Below are positions 59,588-64,000 of a stretch of DNA of 64,000 nucleotides, in pieces. Within the stretch, counting starts at the first letter, position 1, and each line of letters starts with the position of its first letter. The position numbers and the translations under genes were made by a program. The stretch is taken from NCBI GenBank assembly GCA_964423925.1, contig CAYRGQ010000011.1, positions 7,049 to 71,048 on the forward strand. The letters are read 5' to 3'. This stretch comes from CAYRGQ01 sp964423925. Its GTDB lineage: Bacteria; Bacteroidota; Bacteroidia; Sphingobacteriales; Sphingobacteriaceae. Below the pieces are notes generated by a model that was not told the origin of the DNA, did not search any database, and was given only the letters and a program-made list of their open reading frames with translations.

Positions 59588-59893
59588 CTACTGGCCAAAC
59601 ATGCCACCGATGCCGCCCAACATATCCTTGGTAGCGGCTTGCATCTCAGTCTGGCTAATGTTGTCCGCCTGCTTGACGGCATGGTTCACCGCTACCACGA
59701 GCAGCTCTTCCAACTCCTCGCGATCTGCCTGGTCCAAAAAGTCCGGATCGATGAATATATTCTTGAATTCTCGGTTGGCCGTCGCGGTCACTTGGATTTT
59801 GCCACCCTCGGCCTCGCCAATGACGGTTACCGTATCTAGGCGTTTCCGAATTTCTTCTGCTTTTTGTTGCGCTTGGAATAATTTATCAAACAT
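59588..59893 (-). CDS. YbaB/EbfC nucleoid-associated protein
   Basis: The 101-residue protein has the YbaB architecture: N-terminal helix MFDKLFQAQQKAEEIRKRLD, the central beta region with VTATANREFKNIFIDPDFL, and a C-terminal helix ending MLGGIGGMFGQ. YbaB dimers bind DNA as part of the nucleoid. The usual partners dnaX and recR are absent; the UPF0173 gene follows after 34 bp. Confidence 0.93.
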   Translation of the reverse strand: MFDKLFQAQQKAEEIRKRLDTVTVIGEAEGGKIQVTATANREFKNIFIDPDFLDQADREELEELLVVAVNHAVKQADNISQTEMQAATKDMLGGIGGMFGQ

Positions 59894-59938
59894 ATCGAAT
59901 GGTTATACTTAGAATAAACAAGCTTTAGATTAAACACG

Positions 59939-60445
59939 TTAGGCCATCAAACTGTTTTGCACGTCAGGACGCTCCGGCTTGCCCGTTACAATAATCGCAA
60001 TGACAAAGGCGGATACTGAGCCGACAGTAACTATCAACGCGGCGTGCAGCACTAAAAAGCTATCCAGGGCAAACCGCCTAGCGGCCATGGCGGTCTCCAT
60101 TTTGCCAGCCTGCACCGCGTGCGAGGAGAGTGCCTCCAAAAACCCGGGATTCACCCACGTGGCAAACACATACATCAAGGGAGCGACGGCTAAGGCGGCA
60201 ACAAGCGATACTTGCGCACCGAAGGAAAACAACGGCCAGAATCGGGCGGGCTGCTCTTTGAGGTTCCGTGCTTTTCGATAGCGAATGGCAGCCGCCATAA
60301 TCATCACGACGGGAATTGCAAAGAAGTACGACACATATTCATGGTAGCGGATATATGGGCCATGCAGGCCGATCGCGTACTCGAGGCTGTACCACAAAAA
60401 CAAAACCATGGCAAACAATATTCCGAAGTAAAAGGCTGCCTTCAT
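59939..60445 (-). CDS. Four-TM membrane protein (DUF4199-like)
   Basis: The 168-residue protein has four hydrophobic segments (about 3-20, 38-55, 75-95, 133-155), with a polar KARNLKEQPARF loop after the second, in the arrangement of DUF4199 proteins common in Bacteroidota. No function is known. It lies 45 bp upstream of ybaB in the same direction. Confidence 0.6.
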   Translation of the reverse strand: MKAAFYFGILFAMVLFLWYSLEYAIGLHGPYIRYHEYVSYFFAIPVVMIMAAAIRYRKARNLKEQPARFWPLFSFGAQVSLVAALAVAPLMYVFATWVNPGFLEALSSHAVQAGKMETAMAARRFALDSFLVLHAALIVTVGSVSAFVIAIIVTGKPERPDVQNSLMA

Positions 60446-60505
60446 GTTCGTAGCTAACGGGTTTCAATATACGAAGATTTTCGAGAAGGCCGGTACGATT
60501 CGTCC

Positions 60506-61423
60506 CTAGCCCTGGCGACCTCGCACGCGCAAATATACCACACTGGCGTGCCGCATTCCCAACGTCACGGCGGGCGTCACGTCTAGCCAATTGGCTAAGT
60601 AGACATCAATGATTCCCTGGATGACGCGTTCGCGCGATTCGAGGAACTCCGGCATGACGGCCGTTGTAATATCCCCCAGATGAAGCGTTCCGGCCGTATC
60701 GACGACCACGGAAAAAGTATAATAGAAGTCCTTATAAGCGTTTTCGATCGTCAAATCATACTCGGGATACAAGTAGGCATGCGCAGCAGATTGCTTCAAG
60801 GAATCGATTTTTCGCTTACTGACCAACATGGAAGGGTGACGCGAAGTTAGCCGTGCATATTCAATGGAGGCAAATGCACTGTCGGGATCCAGATGGGCGT
60901 TGGCGCGCGCCACCATGTTGCGGACAAATGTCGTGTCATTCGGGCGCGGCTTGCGCAGCGCTTCCACTGTCGTCTGCAGCACATCTTCAATGTGCCGCTT
61001 GGAGTAGAACCGCATATACACGTTGGAACGCTCCTTGTCTACCTTCAGTCCACGCAAGCTCAGGCGCTGCAACAACAGGCTATCGGGGTGTACATCGATG
61101 ACCTTCCAGCTCTCGCGCGCAAAATGAAAATAATCTTCGTGGTCGTGGTAAACGGTATACGTGAACATGGAGTCCTCCACGATGGAATACACCTGGATGG
61201 AATCCTCGTCGATAAATTTCAAATGCCATTCAGGCACCTGCACAAACCCAATCGAATCGTATGACAGGCCATTGTCAAAGGCGCGCCGCACCTCGTAGAA
61301 ATCCGTGCCCAGTATGGGCTTGAAGGAAGGCCTGTTGCTTTCCTCAGCTTCCTCTGCTCCATTGCCGCACGAAGCTAAAGCGAAAGCCGCCAAACACAGC
61401 GCCCACAGGATACGTATCTGCAT
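60506..61423 (-). CDS. Hypothetical lipoprotein
   Basis: The 305-residue protein has a clear lipoprotein signal (LCLAAFALASC, Cys19). The mature sequence is rich in charged residues and alternates beta-like segments; it includes VYHDHEDYFHF and a helical stretch around 150-190. I recognise no domain. The gene ends 60 bp before the DUF4199-like gene in the same orientation. Confidence 0.7.
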   Translation of the reverse strand: MQIRILWALCLAAFALASCGNGAEEAEESNRPSFKPILGTDFYEVRRAFDNGLSYDSIGFVQVPEWHLKFIDEDSIQVYSIVEDSMFTYTVYHDHEDYFHFARESWKVIDVHPDSLLLQRLSLRGLKVDKERSNVYMRFYSKRHIEDVLQTTVEALRKPRPNDTTFVRNMVARANAHLDPDSAFASIEYARLTSRHPSMLVSKRKIDSLKQSAAHAYLYPEYDLTIENAYKDFYYTFSVVVDTAGTLHLGDITTAVMPEFLESRERVIQGIIDVYLANWLDVTPAVTLGMRHASVVYLRVRGRQG

Positions 61424-61589
61424 AACTCATAAGGTTCCCGCCCCTCCTTTTGGCTGCCGCAATAGGGGCGCCTGAGACGGAGAAAGCCACAAAACTAACA
61501 GAAACCAGCGGATTCCAAAACCGTTCACGGTAAAAACTCCGCGACGAAAACGTATCCTGTATCTGCCTATTTTATGGCTTCCCGGCGCG

Positions 61590-62855
61590 CTACGCGGCGT
61601 GCGAGGGCTTGCGGCGTTTCTTGCGCCGCTTAGCATTGTTGCTTGCTGGTGACTTGGGCTTTTTCTCGGGCTGCTGATAGGGCGACAGGTTATCTGGCAG
61701 AAACGGATGGTCCGTCACTTGATCTACTTGCCGGCCGATGAGCCGTTGTATGTCCCACAGGTATTCGGTTTCCAATTCATCGCAGAATGACCAGGCACGT
61801 CCCGAGGCGCCAGCGCGGCCAGTACGGCCAATACGGTGCACGTAAGTTTCGGGCTCATTGGGCAGGTCGTAGTTGATGACCAATTGCAGGCTATCCACAT
61901 CGATGCCTCGGGCCGCAATATCCGTGGCTACCAGCACTTTGGTACGGCCGGATTTGAAGTTAGACAAGGCACGCTGGCGCGCCTGCTGTGCTTTGTTCCC
62001 GTGAATGGCCTCAGCACTAAAACCCGCTTGCTTAAGCTTACGGACAATTTTATCCGCCCCATGTTTCGTGCGGGAGAAAACCAGGATGTTGCCCTCGGCC
62101 TCTTGTCCCACCAAGTGGTTTAACAGACTCACCTTCTTGGGTTTTTCTACCGGGAAGATGGCCTGCTCGATTGTATCGACCGTGGAGGATACGGGGGTGA
62201 CGGCAATGCGTTCGGGTCGCCGTAGGATTGACTGGGCGAACTCTTCGATATGCTGGGGCATGGTTGCCGAGAACAACAGCGTCTGCCGCTCGGTAGGAAC
62301 CATACTGACGACCTTGCGGATATCGCGGATAAAACCCATATCCAACATGCGATCGGCCTCATCCAGCACCAAGTAATTCACCTGTCCCAGCGTCAGCGCT
62401 CCTTGGGATACTAAATCAAGCAACCGCCCGGGTGTGGCCACGAGAATCTCAGGGCGACGTCGCAGTTCGCTGATCTGGTTGTTGATGGAAACGCCTCCGA
62501 AGACCACGGCATGTTTCACTTGGGTTTTGCGGGCGTATACTTCAATATTTTCGCCAATCTGTATAGCCAGTTCGCGCGTTGGCGCCAAAATCAAGGCACG
62601 CGGGCCGTTGCCACTACGGCGCGGGCCGGTGGCCAAAAACTGGATAAGCGGCAGGGCGAAAGACGCCGTTTTGCCGGTACCTGTCTGCGCGCAAGCGAGG
62701 ACGTCGTGCTTACGCAAAATGACGGGAATAGCTTGTTCTTGTATAGGTGTGGGCGTATGATAGCCCGCCTCATCCAATACATCGAGTATTGGCTGGGCTA
62801 AGTCAAATGCTGAAAATTGCAAGATATTATTAGTAATTAAGCGTGCCGGATCCAT
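61590..62855 (-). CDS. rhlE: DEAD-box RNA helicase, RhlE type
   Basis: The 421-residue protein has all DEAD-box motifs: Q motif and AFDLAQPILDVLDEAGY, AQTGTGKT (Walker A), PTREL, TPGRLLD, DEAD, SAT, and HRIGRTGRAG, followed by a Lys/Arg-rich tail from about 390. RhlE acts in RNA structure remodelling and ribosome assembly. ATG at 62855; a TTG at 62822 would give the shorter N terminus (LQFSAFDL) more typical of RhlE, so the start is open. Confidence 0.93.
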   Translation of the reverse strand: MDPARLITNNILQFSAFDLAQPILDVLDEAGYHTPTPIQEQAIPVILRKHDVLACAQTGTGKTASFALPLIQFLATGPRRSGNGPRALILAPTRELAIQIGENIEVYARKTQVKHAVVFGGVSINNQISELRRRPEILVATPGRLLDLVSQGALTLGQVNYLVLDEADRMLDMGFIRDIRKVVSMVPTERQTLLFSATMPQHIEEFAQSILRRPERIAVTPVSSTVDTIEQAIFPVEKPKKVSLLNHLVGQEAEGNILVFSRTKHGADKIVRKLKQAGFSAEAIHGNKAQQARQRALSNFKSGRTKVLVATDIAARGIDVDSLQLVINYDLPNEPETYVHRIGRTGRAGASGRAWSFCDELETEYLWDIQRLIGRQVDQVTDHPFLPDNLSPYQQPEKKPKSPASNNAKRRKKRRKPSHAA

Positions 62856-62901
62856 TCAGGCACGTGCATCCCCCGAATCAGGATATCAGAAAGGATGGGG
62901 A

Positions 62902-62909
62902 CAAAGGTA
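62902..62909 (-). promoter_or_regulatory. rhlE: -7 box for rhlE
   Basis: The minus strand reads TACCTTTG, matching TAnnTTTG, about 47 bp before the ATG. No clear -33. Confidence 0.45.
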
Positions 62910-63086
62910 CGGAAATAAATTGGGTTTGTATGTAGGGATGGCTGCCCGGAAATGCGCGGAGGCAGAGCCGCTATTGGTCGCGTCGAAACCCGACAGTGCA
63001 AACAGTCAGCAGAAAGGGCGACATCACACCCTGAGCGGGCAGACAGGTCTGCGGATTACACCGCAACGCACCCCACTCACCAAAAG

Positions 63087-63116
63087 CAAAAAACCACCCG
63101 TTACTCGGATGGTTTT
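63087..63116 (-). terminator. rpmA: Terminator of the rplU-rpmA operon
   Basis: On the minus strand AACCATCCG and CGGGTGGTT (one G-U pair) form a 9-bp stem with a 5-nt loop, followed by TTTTTTG, about 27 bp after the rpmA stop. Confidence 0.82.
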
Positions 63117-63142
63117 CTGTGTTATATGATGGAAGCGTCCGC

Positions 63143-63748
63143 TTATTCGGCTTCTTTGCCGCCGTCAAGCTCTTCTTGCCATTTCTTCAACTCGTCCAGC
63201 TTGCCGTCGGCGGCCAGCTGTGCTTGCTGAGGCCATGTGTCGGTCACAGCCGTATTGAACTGGTCTCCCGCTTCGGCCAAAATTGCCTTCAAATCGTCTG
63301 CCGACTTGGCCGCAACGTCAGCAAAGGAACCAATACCTGCGTTGGCAAATACCTCAGCGATTTTTGGACCAATGCCCTCGATGAGCGTCAAGTCGTCGGC
63401 TTTCGCGGCAGCCTTCTTGCTTTCTTTAGCAGGCGCTTCCGCTTTGGCTGCAGCTTTCTTAGGCTGAGCTTTGGCTACGACAGGCGCTTCCTCTTCGAAA
63501 GGGATAACGGATACGAAAGACTTGTTGTTTTGTTTCTTGCGGAACACGACTTTACCGTCGATCAATGCAAACAGGGTATGGTCTCTGCCAATGCCTACGT
63601 TTGCGTCAGGGTGGTGTTGCGTGCCACGTTGGCGGACGATGATGTTGCCCGCTACGGCGCGCTGGCCTCCAAAAATTTTGATCCCTAATCGTTTACTGTG
63701 TGACTCACGGCCGTTCTTCGAACTACCAGCACCTTTTTTGTGTGCCAT
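63143..63748 (-). CDS. rpmA: 50S ribosomal protein L27 with C-terminal helix-hairpin-helix tail
   Basis: Residues 1-87 are normal L27: MAHKKGAGSSKNGRESHSKRLG, then GNIIVRQRGT and DHTLFALIDG. The rest (about 88-201) is an Ala/Lys/Glu linker (about 92-118) and a helix-hairpin-helix-like domain with LTLIEGIGPKIAEVFANAGI and FADVAAKSADDLKAIL. Common bacterial L27 has about 85-95 residues, so this one is twice as long. The tail resembles the L21-linked HhH domains seen in some bacteria. It follows rplU by 54 bp and precedes a terminator. Confidence 0.93.
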   Translation of the reverse strand: MAHKKGAGSSKNGRESHSKRLGIKIFGGQRAVAGNIIVRQRGTQHHPDANVGIGRDHTLFALIDGKVVFRKKQNNKSFVSVIPFEEEAPVVAKAQPKKAAAKAEAPAKESKKAAAKADDLTLIEGIGPKIAEVFANAGIGSFADVAAKSADDLKAILAEAGDQFNTAVTDTWPQQAQLAADGKLDELKKWQEELDGGKEAE

Positions 63749-63802
63749 CTTTACTGTTATGTTTTTGGGCGAAAACCGCCCGATGATACATTCTAGTTAA
63801 AC

Positions 63803-64000
63803 TTACAATGAGATTCCGGTGATCTCGATTTTGGTGAACTGCTGACGGTGGCCTTGTTTTTTCTTGTAGCCTTTGCGGCGTTTCTTTTTAAACACGATCA
63901 CTTTGTCCCCTTTCAAATGTGACAAAATCGTAGCCGATACTTTGGCTCCCTTCACCGTAGGCGTGCCTACCGTAAACTTACCGCCATCCTCCGCTAACAA
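63803..64000 (-). CDS. rplU: 50S ribosomal protein L21 (C-terminal part)
   Basis: The last 65 residues of L21 are visible: ILSHLKGDKVIVFKKKRRKGYKKKQGHRQ and ITGISL at the end, which are conserved in bL21. The 5' end is beyond the window, about 35-40 codons missing. It ends without any HhH extension. Upstream of rpmA in the usual rplU-rpmA order. Confidence 0.92.
   Translation of the reverse strand: MLAEDGGKFTVGTPTVKGAKVSATILSHLKGDKVIVFKKKRRKGYKKKQGHRQQFTKIEITGISL

Noticed and set aside
62920..63142. Open frames between rhlE and rpmA
   Set aside because: No conserved features; the region holds a promoter box and a terminator.
1..64000. CRISPR array, insertion sequence, prophage or att site
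   Set aside because: No regularly spaced repeats, transposase, integrase or phage structural gene was found in any frame.

Overview
The window is chromosomal DNA from a member of the Bacteroidota, most likely of the Sphingobacteriaceae (Parapedobacter/Olivibacter/Sphingobacterium-like; genus is inference). Evidence: a SusC/SusD pair with lipoprotein partners, many copies of the Bacteroidota promoter box TAnnTTTG (several with TTTG 19-20 bp upstream), a bifunctional hisB, a Rho with a long linker after its N-terminal domain, DUF1080 and PVC-type dehydrogenase proteins, and sparse Shine-Dalgarno sequences. I saw no phage, insertion sequence, integrase, CRISPR array, tRNA or rRNA. Most of it is ordinary core genome with one accessory carbohydrate region.

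Layout. 1-7140: one long leftward transcription unit phoH-purC-STAS-rnz-hisC-hisB-hisH-hisA-(hisF). 7269-10298: rightward SAM hydroxide adenosyltransferase, then yicC-gmk-nadD. 10300-28054: accessory glycan region, all leftward except one AraC-type regulator: GH109-like Gfo/Idh enzyme, galactose mutarotase, a four-gene polysaccharide utilisation operon (SusC, SusD, two surface lipoproteins), then a second group (FG-GAP propeller protein, cupredoxin/PVC-type dehydrogenase fusion, DUF1080 protein). 28243-34676: an unusual short alpha-glucan phosphorylase homologue, a YjbR protein, dnaK, a sugar nucleotidyltransferase and a membrane protein with a zinc-type motif. 34682-36649: GH43 enzyme and esterase. 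36811-44582: housekeeping genes (rpsT, SPOUT methyltransferase, sucD, accD, two M23 peptidases, MerR, phosphoesterase, TrmN6-like) and one broken small gene. 44680-50658: a complete histidine utilisation operon marR-hutH-hutU-hutI-hutG with a palindrome at its promoter; a DAACS symporter converges on it. 52214-64000: folK-Hpt, purS-pssA, rho, sugar transporter plus GlcNAc-kinase-like protein, metallo-hydrolase, ybaB, two uncharacterised membrane/lipoprotein genes, rhlE, and rpmA-rplU.

How the genes work together. The window holds both ends of histidine metabolism: biosynthesis (hisA, B, C, H and the first codons of hisF) and degradation to glutamate and formamide (hutHUIG), the latter probably under a local MarR repressor. 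The glycan region looks like uptake and deglycosylation of a galactose/GalNAc-containing glycan (inference from GH109 plus GalM), beside a putative periplasmic oxidation group in which a type-I copper domain may replace the usual cytochrome c as electron outlet.

The observations most worth a second look are the phosphorylase homologue in which the PLP-lysine position is Thr, the ribosomal protein L27 with a helix-hairpin-helix tail, the cupredoxin-dehydrogenase-HEAT fusion with its FG-GAP and DUF1080 neighbours, the MarR-type palindrome on the hut promoter, and a small HExxH gene broken by a stop codon at the catalytic Glu.
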